Of a DNA stretch of 64,000 nucleotides, positions 26,813 through 36,237 are shown one piece after another. This DNA is from Labrenzia sp. R4_2 (GTDB lineage Bacteria; Pseudomonadota; Alphaproteobacteria; Rhizobiales; Stappiaceae), in contig NZ_JAGHRJ010000001.1 in NCBI RefSeq assembly GCF_017743865.1, positions 1,116,001 to 1,180,000 of the forward strand, written 5' to 3'. Position numbers and translations under genes: made by a program. Positions within the stretch are counted from its first letter, which is position 1. The number at the start of each line of letters is the position of its first letter. The notes beneath the pieces were generated by a model. The model did no database searches, was not told where the DNA came from, and saw only the letters and a program-made list of their open reading frames with translations.

Positions 26813-27820
26813 ATGAAATTGATTACTCGCATTGCTGCGTCTGCAGCGATTATGGTTGGTTTGAGCGGCCCGGCGCTTGCCGAGCGTGAAAACCCGGAAG
26901 AACTCTACTTCGGCATTCTGTCCACTGAATCCAGCTCTGCGCAGCGTGAAAAGTGGGGCCCGTTCCTGGAAGCCATGGAAGCCTCTCTTGGCATGCCGGT
27001 GAAGCCGTTCTTTGCTGCTGACTATGCCGGTGTGATCGAAGGCATGCGCTTCGACAAGGTCGACGTTGTCTGGTACGGCAACAAGTCTGCAATGGTTGCC
27101 GTCGACCGCGCTGGTGCCGAAATTTTCGCTCAAACGACCGAAGCGACCGGAGACCGTGGTTATTGGTCGGTGATGGTGACTCACAAGGACTCCGGTCTCA
27201 CTTATGAAGATGTAATGGCGTGCAACAAGGATCTGAATTTCGGCATCGGCGATCCAAATTCCACATCCGGTTTCCTTGTCCCGTCCACCTTCGTTTTCGC
27301 CAAGGAAGGTGTGAACCCGAAGGACTGCTTCAAGACCCTGCGCAACGCCAACCACGAGACCAACCTGATTTCGGTTGCAACCAAACAGGTTGATGCAGCT
27401 GTTGCGTCCTCCACCGGCATGTATTCCCGGTTGAAAAATGCCAAGCCGGAACTCTTTGCCGAACTGAAGGAAATCTGGCGCTCTCCGCTGATCGCGTCTG
27501 ATCCGATGGCCTGGCGTCCGGAGCTCGATGAAAGCATCAAGTCGAAGATCATGTACTTCTTCATGACCTATGGCCGTCAGGGCACCGACGAGGAAGTGGC
27601 CAAGGCGCGTGAGAACCTGGCCATGATCGACATGGGGCCGTTCATTCCGTCCTCCAACGCCCAGCTGTGGCCGTTCTACGAGATGGATCAGATCCGTCAG
27701 CGCATGTCCATCGAAGGTGACGACACCTATTCCGACGACGAGCGGACCGCGAAAATCTTGGAAATCAACACCAAGATCGAAGAAATCCGCGCAGCAGCTG
27801 CCGCCCGCCCGCGCAAGTAA
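26813..27820 (+). CDS. phnD: Phosphonate-type ABC transporter, periplasmic binding protein
   Basis: The periplasmic receptor of the phnCDE importer, 335 residues with a signal peptide (IAASAAIMVGLSGPALA, cleavage near residue 23). The mature start RENPEELYFGILSTESS, the region FFAADYAGVIEGMRFDKVDVVWYGN and GIGDPNSTSGFLVPS follow the PhnD pattern, where the Tyr/Ser/Thr-rich loops bind the phosphonate. The ribosome binding site GGGGAG is 8 bases before the ATG. It sits 23 bases after phnC in the same operon. Confidence 0.93.
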   Translation: MKLITRIAASAAIMVGLSGPALAERENPEELYFGILSTESSSAQREKWGPFLEAMEASLGMPVKPFFAADYAGVIEGMRFDKVDVVWYGNKSAMVAVDRAGAEIFAQTTEATGDRGYWSVMVTHKDSGLTYEDVMACNKDLNFGIGDPNSTSGFLVPSTFVFAKEGVNPKDCFKTLRNANHETNLISVATKQVDAAVASSTGMYSRLKNAKPELFAELKEIWRSPLIASDPMAWRPELDESIKSKIMYFFMTYGRQGTDEEVAKARENLAMIDMGPFIPSSNAQLWPFYEMDQIRQRMSIEGDDTYSDDERTAKILEINTKIEEIRAAAAARPRK

Positions 27821-27901
27821 TCAGCGCAACGCATCGGCATGAGGGGAGGCATCAGGGCATTCCCTCATGCTCTTGTTTGATCTCCGCACAGGACACTCTC
27901 C

Positions 27902-28807
27902 ATGACCAGTAATGTAAACGTGCTCAACACGGGCGAGCCCGTTCTTGAAGTCCCGGGTCGAACCACTCAGGAGAAGGTCTTTGACGTCCTGATCTGGGGC
28001 GGTTTGATCGTCATGCTGGTCTGGAGTTTCCATCCGGCGGACATGCACCGCATGGGCCAGGTATTCACCGGCGGTGGCAACATGGCCATGCTGCTGGAAG
28101 ACTTTCTCAAGCCGAACTTCCGGTATTGGCACAGCTATTTCGACTTGATGCTCGAAACCGTTCAAATGGCGGTCTGGGGATCCTTTCTGTCGGTGATCCT
28201 TGCGATCCCGTTCGGATTACTGTCCTCGTCCAATATTGCGCCTTACTGGATCGTGTTCCCTGTGCGCAGGCTCATGGATGCCTTCCGTGCGATCAATGAG
28301 CTGGTATTTGCCCTGATTTTTGTGGCGGCTGTTGGTCTTGGACCACTGGCAGGTGTTTTGGCGCTGACGATCCACACGACGGGCACGCTCGCAAAACTCT
28401 TTTCAGAAGCCGTGGAGGCGATCGATCCGCGTCCGGTTGAGGGCATCAAGGCAACAGGCGCTCCGGCTATTCAAGAGATCGTCTACGGTGTCGTGCCGCA
28501 GGTTCTGCCGCTCTGGATCTCCTATTCTCTTTACCGGTTTGAAGCCAATGTGCGCTCGGCGACCGTGCTTGGCATTGTTGGCGCGGGCGGTATTGGCATG
28601 TCGCTCTCAGAAGCCCTGCGCGGCTTTGACTACTCGGCTGGCGCTGCGATCCTATTGATCATCCTCGTAACGGTTTCCTTGCTTGATATCTTCGGGTCGC
28701 TGTTGCGCAAGGTCGTGATCGACGGCACCGACCACGGCCGGTTTGCTGCCTACTTCCTGTTCTTGACCCTACTCGTGATTGGCCTGGAGACGTTGCTGGC
28801 GCGCTGA
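27902..28807 (+). CDS. phnE: Phosphonate-type ABC transporter, permease
   Basis: The membrane channel of the importer, 301 residues with about six helices, for example VFDVLIWGGLIVMLVWSF-like near residue 30, FLSVILAIPFGLLSS and AAILLIILVTVSLLDIFGSL. The EAA-type loop that contacts PhnC is visible as GIKATGAPAIQEIVYGVVPQ. ATG 27902 has AGGA 9 bases upstream. Many alphaproteobacteria have two phnE genes in such operons; only one is present here, so it should act as a homodimer. Confidence 0.92.
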   Translation: MTSNVNVLNTGEPVLEVPGRTTQEKVFDVLIWGGLIVMLVWSFHPADMHRMGQVFTGGGNMAMLLEDFLKPNFRYWHSYFDLMLETVQMAVWGSFLSVILAIPFGLLSSSNIAPYWIVFPVRRLMDAFRAINELVFALIFVAAVGLGPLAGVLALTIHTTGTLAKLFSEAVEAIDPRPVEGIKATGAPAIQEIVYGVVPQVLPLWISYSLYRFEANVRSATVLGIVGAGGIGMSLSEALRGFDYSAGAAILLIILVTVSLLDIFGSLLRKVVIDGTDHGRFAAYFLFLTLLVIGLETLLAR

Positions 28808-28913
28808 TAAAGAGCTCCAAGCATAAGCCGTCGTTGCGAATCTGCCGGTCTGGTGCCACTTTCGTGGCCTCAAGTGACAAATATCCGACCAGCGGGTTCT
28901 AACAGGCTTCTCC

Positions 28914-29393
28914 ATGACACCCGGACATCTCCATATCCTGTGCGGCAAGATCGCCTCTGGAAAGTCAACGCTTGCCGGAGACCTCTCCAGCCAACCGGCA
29001 ACGGTTTTGATAAGCGAAGACAGTTGGCTGGCCGAATTGTTCGGGTCTGAAATGTCGACAATCAAAGACTATGTGCGTGTCTCGGCAAGGCTACGAGCCG
29101 TCATGGAGCCCCATGTTATTGGGCTTCTGAAAACCGGCGTGTCCGTGGTTCTCGACTTTCCGGCCAACACGCCGGAGACGCGCGTCTGGATGAGGCGTGT
29201 TGCGGAAAATAGCGGCAGCGATCACACGCTCCATTATCTCAATGTTTCCAACGAGATCTGCAAGGAACGGCTGCGGGCGCGCAATGCCAGTGGTAGCCAT
29301 CCGTTTTCTGTGAGTGATGAGCAATTTGAAGCAGTTACCAAATACTTCGTCCCGCCAACTCCGGATGAAGGCTTTGACGTATTGGAACGCTAA
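28914..29393 (+). CDS. P-loop ATP-binding protein, AAA_33 / small-molecule kinase-like
   Basis: A 159-residue protein with a Walker A loop near the start (CGKIASGKST, residues about 10-19) and a kinase-like lid (LNVSNEICKERLRARN). The overall plan resembles the AAA_33 family of small kinases or phosphotransferases. No substrate can be named. It lies 106 bases after phnE on the same strand and just before the P1 peptidase gene, so it may be the end of the phn transcript; a role in phosphorylating an imported compound is speculation. Confidence 0.75.
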   Translation: MTPGHLHILCGKIASGKSTLAGDLSSQPATVLISEDSWLAELFGSEMSTIKDYVRVSARLRAVMEPHVIGLLKTGVSVVLDFPANTPETRVWMRRVAENSGSDHTLHYLNVSNEICKERLRARNASGSHPFSVSDEQFEAVTKYFVPPTPDEGFDVLER

Positions 29394-29447
29394 GTCTCCG
29401 GATGCTGGCCGACATGTTTTCTACCCGCTGAAGGGAGCAAAGCCGTT

Positions 29448-30488
29448 ATGAGTCCTGAAAACGTTTCACCAGCTCGTGCCAACGGTCTGATCTGCGGGAC
29501 CATGCAACCGGGGCCCCGAAACCTGATCACGGATATCGCGGGCATCACGGTTGGGCACAAGACTATCATTGATGGAGACCTTCGGACGGGGTTCACGGCT
29601 ATCGTCCCGCATCCGGGCAATCTGTTTTTGGAAAAGTTGGCCGCATCCAGTGACGTCATAAACGGCTTTGGCAAAAGCGCGGGCCTGATCCAGGTGGAGG
29701 AACTCGGAACCCTGGAGACCCCGATCCTGCTCACCAACACTTTCGGGGTGGCAGAAGGCATTCACGCCTTGATCCGGAGGGAGCTGAAACAAAACCCTCA
29801 GATTGATCGCGCGAAAGGGACCGTCAATCCGGTCGTCATGGAGTGCAATGACGGTTACTTAAGCGATATCAATGCGATTGCGCTGACCGAAGAGGACGCA
29901 AACGCCGCACTTTCGGTTGCGGCTACAGATTTTGAGCAAGGCAGTTTCGGGGCAGGGACCGGTATCAGCTGTTTTGGATTCAAAGGTGGGATTGGATCCG
30001 CATCCCGCCAATTTGAATTGGATGGCAAGACCTTCACACTGGGGGCCTTGGTGCAGGCAAACTTTGGCAGAGCCGGGGATTTGGTTTTGCCGGATGGGCG
30101 CAGGGCATCTCCTGAGGGCATGCGAGCTCCGGAAGAGCGCGGATCTGTCATAGTTGTTCTGGCAACTGATGTGCCACTGGAAAGCCGGCAGCTGAAACGG
30201 ATTGCACGGCGTGCAGGTGCCGGTCTTGCAAGGCTCGGCTCATTCTATGGTAATGGCAGTGGCGACATCGGTTTTGCGTTCTCAACGGCGCATAAGATAC
30301 CGCACAATCCAGAAGGCGATCTGATCGCCCGCGATTATATGAATGAGGGTAAGATCGATCTTCTGTTTCAGGCCGCCGCGGAAACCTTCCAGGAGGCGGT
30401 GCTCAATGCAATGATTGCGTCTCCCGCCATGTACGGGAAGGAGACAAGCTTCCGGCCGTCCTTGAAGGACTGGCTGCATCAAAATTGA
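29448..30488 (+). CDS. P1-family peptidase (DmpA/BapA-type N-terminal nucleophile hydrolase)
   Basis: A 346-residue protein of the S58 (DmpA) family of aminopeptidases, which cleave themselves to expose a catalytic Ser. Landmarks are NLITDIAGITVGHKTI near the start, GFGKSAGLIQVEELGTLETP, the Asn region PILLTNTFGVAEGI, and EERGSVIVVLATD, where Gly232-Ser233 is the expected self-cleavage point. The end includes a helix rich in Ala (AAAETFQEAVLNAMIAS). No signal peptide is visible, so it should be cytosolic. ATG 29448 has AAGGGAG upstream. Such enzymes act on D-amino acid or beta-amino acid peptides; the substrate here is unknown. Confidence 0.88.
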   Translation: MSPENVSPARANGLICGTMQPGPRNLITDIAGITVGHKTIIDGDLRTGFTAIVPHPGNLFLEKLAASSDVINGFGKSAGLIQVEELGTLETPILLTNTFGVAEGIHALIRRELKQNPQIDRAKGTVNPVVMECNDGYLSDINAIALTEEDANAALSVAATDFEQGSFGAGTGISCFGFKGGIGSASRQFELDGKTFTLGALVQANFGRAGDLVLPDGRRASPEGMRAPEERGSVIVVLATDVPLESRQLKRIARRAGAGLARLGSFYGNGSGDIGFAFSTAHKIPHNPEGDLIARDYMNEGKIDLLFQAAAETFQEAVLNAMIASPAMYGKETSFRPSLKDWLHQN

Positions 30489-30582
30489 GATGATTATCCA
30501 GATCGTTTGATATCTCACTCAAGCAAATTGTAAGACTTGGCTGGATTAATAGCATCGGAAAGAACAGGACTTGATCATTCTG

Positions 30583-31362
30583 ATGTTGACCAGTGGATTG
30601 AAATCTTTGCGGAATGCGATCAGCTCGTTCGGCTTGATCTGCGGTCTGTTAGCCGTGGTGGAGCAGGCGCAAGCGACCGAAATTCATCTTGTGACGGAAA
30701 ACTATCCGCCCTTCAATTTCATGCAGGACGGAGAGATCGTGGGGCTCGGCGCGGATCAGGTGCGGGAAATCATGATCCGGGAGAACATTGAATTCACAAT
30801 GGAGATGCTCCCATGGTCCCGGGCCTTTTGGTTGGCTGAAAACAGGAAAAACCATTGTGTCTTCACCACCGCCTATACACCGGCAAGAGCCGAGACCTTT
30901 GCCTGGATATCACCGCTCGGCGGCGCTGAGCTGTTCTTGATCAAGAAGGCCGGATCGCAGATCCCGTCAGACTTGGCCGATATTGTTGGCGAATTTTCCG
31001 TCGGCACTCAGCGGAGCGACTACGCCGAATATGTCTTGAAAACCCAGGGCTTCGGCTCCATCGACTATTTTGATGATGTTGAAACGGTAATCCGCCAGCT
31101 TGTTCAAGAGAGGCTGCACCTTGCCGCGATCTCCAGCATGACGTTTCACACGCTTGTGCAGCAAGGTGTTGAGATCGAACTGGTTCATGGATTTGGCGAC
31201 ATCATCGGAAATGCGCTCGCGTGTAACCCTGAAACCGATGAAGCGTTGCTCCAGCGCATGCAGAACGGCCTGGACAGCATCATCACAGACGGTTTTCAAG
31301 CCGACATTTTGAAGAAGTACACCGGAGCTGCTTCGCTCAGCGCTCTTAAAGACGAGAACTAG
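30583..31362 (+). CDS. Periplasmic solute-binding protein, family 3 (SBP_bac_3-like)
   Basis: A 259-residue secreted protein with a signal peptide ending QAQA near residue 32 and a mature start TEIHLVTENYPPFNFMQDG, the usual opening of amino-acid-type binding proteins. The later pieces EFSVGTQRSDYAEYVLK and DVETVIRQLVQERLHLA fit the family 3 fold. No permease or ATPase gene is next to it, so it could be an orphan receptor or a sensor-like protein. ATG 30583 is chosen; TTG 30571 is also possible, with GGAAAG 8 bases upstream. The gene ends at the edge of an inverted-repeat element. Confidence 0.83.
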   Translation: MLTSGLKSLRNAISSFGLICGLLAVVEQAQATEIHLVTENYPPFNFMQDGEIVGLGADQVREIMIRENIEFTMEMLPWSRAFWLAENRKNHCVFTTAYTPARAETFAWISPLGGAELFLIKKAGSQIPSDLADIVGEFSVGTQRSDYAEYVLKTQGFGSIDYFDDVETVIRQLVQERLHLAAISSMTFHTLVQQGVEIELVHGFGDIIGNALACNPETDEALLQRMQNGLDSIITDGFQADILKKYTGAASLSALKDEN

Positions 31363-31461
31363 AGCAAATCGCGTTTAATAGAATTCAGAATGTTTCAGGT
31401 TTCGCGTTCGAGGCACCACCGAGAGGCAGTAAAACCTGAATCCGTGTAAACGCGATTTGCT
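31363..31461. repeat. 99-bp inverted-repeat element, MITE- or REP-like
   Basis: The ends are perfect 15-bp inverted repeats: AGCAAATCGCGTTTA at 31363-31377 and its complement at 31447-31461. Inner 9-bp arms TTCAGGTTT (31394-31402) and AAACCTGAA (31432-31440) are also complementary, so the whole unit can fold into a long hairpin. It starts at the base after the stop codon of the upstream gene. Confidence 0.85.
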
Positions 31462-31540
31462 ATAACACGTGGCCTGCGCAGTAAACTGATGACGAGGGGC
31501 CGGGCCTGAGTCTTTCATGATTTCAAAAGCTGAACAAAGA

Positions 31541-31568
31541 AAAACCCCGGTCGAGTGACCGGGGTTTT
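31541..31568. terminator. Terminator after glnA
   Basis: A perfect 12-bp stem AAAACCCCGGTC / GACCGGGGTTTT with a GAGT loop. On the minus strand, where glnA ends, it is followed by T-rich sequence; it would also stop plus-strand transcripts. Confidence 0.92.
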
Positions 31569-31591
31569 CCGTGTTTGACGCCGAAGCTGTC

Positions 31592-33001
31592 TTAGACAGA
31601 GTAATACAGGTCGAACTCGACCGGATGCGGGGTCATTTCGTAGCGCTCGACTTCTTCCATTTTCAGTTCGATGTAAGCATCGATCTGATCGTCGTCGAAG
31701 ACGCCGCCCGCTTTGAGGAACTCGCGGTCTGCATCAACAGCTTCCAGAGCTTCACGAAGGGAACCACAAACCGTCGGGATCTCGGCCAGTTCTTCAGCCG
31801 GCAGATCGTAGAGGTTTTTGTCCATCGCATCGCCCGGGTGCAGCTTGTTCTTGATGCCGTCAAGGCCAGCCATCAGCAGGGCAGAGAAGCAGAGGTACGG
31901 GTTAGCAGTCGGATCCGGGAAGCGGACCTCAACGCGTTTCGCCTTCGGAGAAGACGTGAACGGGATGCGGCAAGACGCAGACCGGTTACGCGAGGAGTAG
32001 GCGAGAAGAACCGGCGCTTCGTAACCCGGGACCAGACGCTTATAGGAGTTGGTGGACGGGTTGGTGAAAGCGTTCAGGGCTTTCGCGTGCTTCAGGATAC
32101 CGCCGATGAAGTACAGGCAGGTCTCGGAGAGGTCTGCGTACTGGTTGCCGGCGAAAGTCGGCTCACCGTTGTTCCAGATGGACAGATGGCAGTGCATGCC
32201 GGTGCCGTTGTCGCCGAAAACCGGCTTCGGCATGAAGGTTGCGGATTTGCCATATGCGTGTGCAACCTGGTGAACAACATACTTGTAGACCTGCATGTTG
32301 TCGGCGCAGGAAGTCAGGTTGTCGAACTTCATGCCGAGTTCGTGCTGGGCAGCCGCCACTTCGTGGTGGTGCTTTTCAGTCGGAACGCCCATTTCGCCCA
32401 TGACGGACAGCATTTCGGAGCGGATGTCCTGCGCGCTGTCAACCGGTGGGACCGGGAAGTAGCCGCCTTTTGTGCGCGGGCGGTGGCCCATGTTGCCGGT
32501 CTCATACTCGGAGCCCATGTTGGACGGCAGTTCGGAGCTGTCCAGGATGAAGCCGGTGTTGTACGGGTCAGCGTTGAAGCGGACGTCGTCGAACATGAAG
32601 AATTCGGCTTCCGGGCCAACGTAGATGGTGTCGCCGAAGCCGCCGGACTTGACGTAGGCTTCTGCCTTCTTCGCGGTCATGCGCGGATCACGGTTGTAGG
32701 CTTCGCCGGTGATCGGGTCGACGATGTCGCAGAAGATCGCCATGGTGGACTGGGCGAAGAAGGGGTCGATGTGAGCCGATTCCGGATCCAGGATGAGCAT
32801 CATGTCGGATTCGTTGATGGCCTTCCAGCCGGCGATGGAGGAGCCGTCAAAGGCTACGCCTTCAGCGAACATGTCTTCATCAACCAGTGCAACGTCCATG
32901 GTGACGTGCTGCATCTTGCCGCGCGGGTCAGTGAAGCGCAGATCGACGAACTTGATGTCTTTTTCCTGAATTTGCTTCAGGATATCAGCAGCGGTGGTCA
33001 T
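31592..33001 (-). CDS. glnA: Glutamine synthetase, type I
   Basis: Makes glutamine from glutamate, ammonia and ATP; a dodecamer in the cytosol. The 469-residue length is exactly that of the GSI-beta class. Visible parts are [30 protein letters not shown], the Mg/Glu site [30 protein letters not shown], the ATP region NRSASCRIP and the adenylylation loop [10 protein letters not shown] with the regulatory Tyr. ATG 33001 is preferred over ATG 33010 because AAAGGGAT lies 9 bases before the former and directly abuts the latter. It follows glnB by about 130 bases and shares its transcript, so nitrogen control through PII and adenylylation is expected. Confidence 0.97.
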   Translation of the reverse strand: MTTAADILKQIQEKDIKFVDLRFTDPRGKMQHVTMDVALVDEDMFAEGVAFDGSSIAGWKAINESDMMLILDPESAHIDPFFAQSTMAIFCDIVDPITGEAYNRDPRMTAKKAEAYVKSGGFGDTIYVGPEAEFFMFDDVRFNADPYNTGFILDSSELPSNMGSEYETGNMGHRPRTKGGYFPVPPVDSAQDIRSEMLSVMGEMGVPTEKHHHEVAAAQHELGMKFDNLTSCADNMQVYKYVVHQVAHAYGKSATFMPKPVFGDNGTGMHCHLSIWNNGEPTFAGNQYADLSETCLYFIGGILKHAKALNAFTNPSTNSYKRLVPGYEAPVLLAYSSRNRSASCRIPFTSSPKAKRVEVRFPDPTANPYLCFSALLMAGLDGIKNKLHPGDAMDKNLYDLPAEELAEIPTVCGSLREALEAVDADREFLKAGGVFDDDQIDAYIELKMEEVERYEMTPHPVEFDLYYSV

Positions 33002-33133
33002 TATGTCCATCCCTTTGATTTTTCGTGTGAACGTTTGGGTTTTGGTCCCGGTCCGGCAGAGTGTTTAAGGTGTTTGTCTCGGCGCGGATAGTCCGGAATT
33101 GGGTGTGCGGCGAAATGCCGGAACAGGTGAGGG

Positions 33134-33562
<429 letters not shown>

Positions 33563-33587
33563 TCAGCTGAGAGCTGTTGCCATGCAA

Positions 33588-33604
33588 AAGCACGAAGCGT
33601 GCCA
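33588..33604 (-). promoter_or_regulatory. Sigma-54-type promoter upstream of glnB
   Basis: On the minus strand TTGGCACGCTTCGTGCT matches the RpoN consensus YTGGCACGRNNNTTGCW at all but two positions and keeps the required GG-N10-GC spacing. It lies 115 bases before the glnB start, pointing towards it. NtrC control is expected, but I do not see a clear NtrC site. The rest of 33473-33893 holds no gene. Confidence 0.7.
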
Positions 33605-33893
33605 ATTGTCTTTCTGATTGTCAGATTTTCCATCCCGGCAGGATTCCGCCGCTATTTTTAGCAAGTTATCGCGAAAGTCGTCGTGTCAGAGTAAGATTGT
33701 TCGATCAATATGCATAAAAAATAGACAAAGTGATTGCAAAATATGCAGATGAGTGAGGCCCGGTGCCTGGTCTTGCCGGAGGTCGCCTCAATGCCGGGCG
33801 TCTGACTGCTCTAGTTGCGGGGTGAATTGCCGTTAGAGACGCGTATGATAACGCCGAACAATCTCCATTTTGTAGGGCACACAAAGGATGGTC

Positions 33894-35420
33894 ATGACGG
33901 CAGCGCTACTCACTCCAGACGAAATGGGTCAGGCAGACCGTTTGACGATCGAGAGTGGCCTTCCGGGCTTAGATCTGATGGAGCGCGCTGGATCAGCCGT
34001 AGCTGGTATGGCCGCAAACCACGCACCGGCGGGAGGGCGCATTCATATCCTTTGCGGGCCAGGCAACAATGGGGGCGACGGATTTGTCGCCGCACGGCTC
34101 TTGGCAGAAAAGGGGTATGATGTCCGGGTCGATCTCCTCAAATCCCCGTCCGGCTTGAAGGGGGACGCTGCTGCGGCTTTTGCGGCTATGACCCTGCCAT
34201 TCGAGATCCTCACATCCGGCGATCAGCTGATCGGGCATATGGCAGACCGGTTCACTGGGGCCGATGTCATCATCGATGCGTTGTTCGGAGCAGGATTGGA
34301 TCGTCCACTGTCCGGTCCAGCGGCCGAGCTGGTTGAAGCTGTAAATGGATCAAGCGCTGCAATCATAGCGGTGGACCTGCCATCCGGCGTCAACGGTGCG
34401 ACCGGAGAGATGATCGGGAGTGCGATCAAGGCGCATGCGACCGTTACATTCTTTTTGAAAAAGCCCGGGCATCTGCTGTTCCCCGGCCGCGGATTATGCG
34501 GTTCGGTCACGGTTGCTCAGATCGGGATTGAAACAGACGTGCTCGACAAGATCGGGCCCGCGGCATTTGAAAATACGCCGGACCTCTGGCTTGCGAGTTG
34601 GCCGCGCCCGGCGGTGGATGGCCACAAGTATTCAAAAGGCCACGCGGTCGTTTTTAGCGGGCCAATGGCCAGAACCGGTGCAGCACGGCTTTCAGCCATG
34701 GCTGCGCTTCGGACCGGGGCGGGGCTCGTCACTCTGGCATCGCCGCCGGACGCCATGATGGTCAACGCATCGCACTTGACGGCAGTCATGCTGAAAAAGA
34801 TCTCCGGTCCTGAAGCGATCCCGGAGCTTCTATCGGATCCGCGTCTGAATGCCGTTTTGATCGGACCAGGATACGGGATCGGAGAGGAGACACAGGCAGC
34901 TGTCGAGGCCGTTATCGCGACAGGGCGGTCCTTGGTGCTGGACGCAGATGCCTTGACCAGTTTCTCAAAAAAACCGCAGAAGCTGTTTGATTTGATCAAA
35001 GAAAACGCATCGTCAGCTATCATGACGCCGCATGACGGCGAGTTTCAGCGTCTTTCTCCGGATCTAAGCGGCCTCGACAAGCTTGCACGGGCGCGGGAGG
35101 CCGCACGCCGTTCCGGTGCAATACTCATTTTAAAAGGCCCCGACACAGTCATTGCAGCACCGGACGGCCGGGCCGCGATCAACTGCAATGCGCCGCCGTT
35201 TCTGGCAACCGCCGGGTCCGGCGATGTGCTGGCAGGCATCGCGGCTGGCCTGCTGGCGCAAGGTGTTCCGGCATTTGAGGCAGCCTGTCAGGCGGTCTGG
35301 TTGCATGGAGAGGCTGGCCGGACCGCTGGCCCTGGCCTTATTGCTGAAGATTTGCCGGCAGCGCTGAGGGAGCCGATTGCCGGAATGCTTGAGTGGTTGG
35401 AACGTCGCAATCCTGGGTAA
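33894..35420 (+). CDS. nnr: Bifunctional NAD(P)H-hydrate epimerase / ADP-dependent dehydratase
   Basis: Repairs hydrated NADH and NADPH. The 508-residue fusion has an N-terminal YjeF epimerase domain (residues about 1-210) with CGPGNNGGDGFVAARLL and VIIDALFGAGLDR, and a C-terminal carbohydrate-kinase-like dehydratase domain with KYSKGHAVVFSG, GPGYGIGEET, LDADALTSF, MTPHDGEFQRL and the ATP/ADP-site GSGDVLAGIAAG. ATG 33894 is preferred; ATG 33888 lies against AAAGG and is less likely. The gene is divergent from glnBA, an order often seen in this group. Confidence 0.95.
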   Translation: MTAALLTPDEMGQADRLTIESGLPGLDLMERAGSAVAGMAANHAPAGGRIHILCGPGNNGGDGFVAARLLAEKGYDVRVDLLKSPSGLKGDAAAAFAAMTLPFEILTSGDQLIGHMADRFTGADVIIDALFGAGLDRPLSGPAAELVEAVNGSSAAIIAVDLPSGVNGATGEMIGSAIKAHATVTFFLKKPGHLLFPGRGLCGSVTVAQIGIETDVLDKIGPAAFENTPDLWLASWPRPAVDGHKYSKGHAVVFSGPMARTGAARLSAMAALRTGAGLVTLASPPDAMMVNASHLTAVMLKKISGPEAIPELLSDPRLNAVLIGPGYGIGEETQAAVEAVIATGRSLVLDADALTSFSKKPQKLFDLIKENASSAIMTPHDGEFQRLSPDLSGLDKLARAREAARRSGAILILKGPDTVIAAPDGRAAINCNAPPFLATAGSGDVLAGIAAGLLAQGVPAFEAACQAVWLHGEAGRTAGPGLIAEDLPAALREPIAGMLEWLERRNPG

Positions 35421-35474
35421 CAGTTGCTATTGTATGTTCTGGTTTTATGAGAGTTCGTGATTGGGAGGCGCGGT

Positions 35475-35759
35475 TTGTCGATCATGTTTGATACGCTTGG
35501 ATACTCGAAATACCTTCAAAGCGTTGGCATATCCCAGCCTGAAGCGGACAAATTTGCCTTTATGGCGCGGGATTATGTGTCTGAAGGTCCTTTGACGAAA
35601 CAGGAGTTAGACGAGCTCTTGCCGTTGGAAGACGAGCTTTTGACGAAAGAGGCGCTTGCGGAACTCTTTGACGCCCATGTAAACAGGTTGACTGTCAAGA
35701 TTGGGATTGTCTTTCTGCTCGGACTTGTCGGTTTTGCTGTGGCGATGGTGTATCTTTAG
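35475..35759 (+). CDS. Small tail-anchored protein, CCDC90/DUF1640-like (tentative)
   Basis: A 94-residue protein with an acidic helical body (FDTLGYSKYLQSVGISQPEA, then repeated Leu/Glu-rich segments) and one C-terminal membrane helix (IGIVFLLGLVGFAVAMVYL). The opening FDTL-YxxxLxxxGxxxxxA and the C-terminal helix recall DUF1640/CCDC90 proteins, bacterial relatives of the MCUR1 family, but the match is by eye only. TTG 35475 is the likely start because GGGAGG lies 6 bases before it; ATG 35484 would leave that site 15 bases away. It lies 54 bases after nnr on the same strand. Confidence 0.65.
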   Translation: MSIMFDTLGYSKYLQSVGISQPEADKFAFMARDYVSEGPLTKQELDELLPLEDELLTKEALAELFDAHVNRLTVKIGIVFLLGLVGFAVAMVYL

Positions 35760-35912
35760 GTTCGCATTTGTGGATTTGATCATGCTTGCCTCCAGAGCTT
35801 GTGGACAAGTTATGCGTCTGGAGTAGCTACGGCGCTCTTTTTCCTTTGACGGACAAAATCGGGGTGGTATAGAAGCCCCGCTTCAAACGCGGGGTGTCCA
35901 AGCTCCTGCTAC

Positions 35913-35997
<85 letters not shown>

Positions 35998-36237
35998 ATA
36001 CTTAAACAGCAAGCAATTGAGTTATTTATGATACTGGCCTCTGGCCGGCTGTTTTATTTGTGAAATCACGGATTTTACCCCGCAATTTGCCCAAGTTTTA
36101 CCCCTGATGCGTGTGAGGCGAATACGTGTGGTAGCAACTACCTGATCATAAAACACCTCCAAGCGGTGGAACTGGTTGTTGCCAGGTCTCAAGATGGCTG
36201 CAGTTATTTGAGGATCTACCATCCTGTTATTTGCCTC
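35998..36237. other. tRNA-Leu 3' flank without a supported gene
   Basis: AT-richer sequence with two copies of TTTTACCCC at 36073-36081 and 36096-36104. A 66-residue frame exists on the minus strand, but nothing supports it as a gene. The sequence could be the remains of an integration site. Confidence 0.4.

Noticed and set aside
31571..33091. 506-residue plus-strand frame opposite glnA
   Set aside because: It is antisense to glnA, a certain gene; its valine- and arginine-rich product is a shadow.
35790..35823. CTCCAGA / TCTGGAG inverted repeat before tRNA-Leu
   Set aside because: Only 7 bp per arm with a long loop; not convincing as an operator or terminator.
36022..36222. 66-residue frame on the minus strand after tRNA-Leu, possible integrase remnant
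   Set aside because: No recombinase motif, no ribosome binding site and no similarity that I can recognise.
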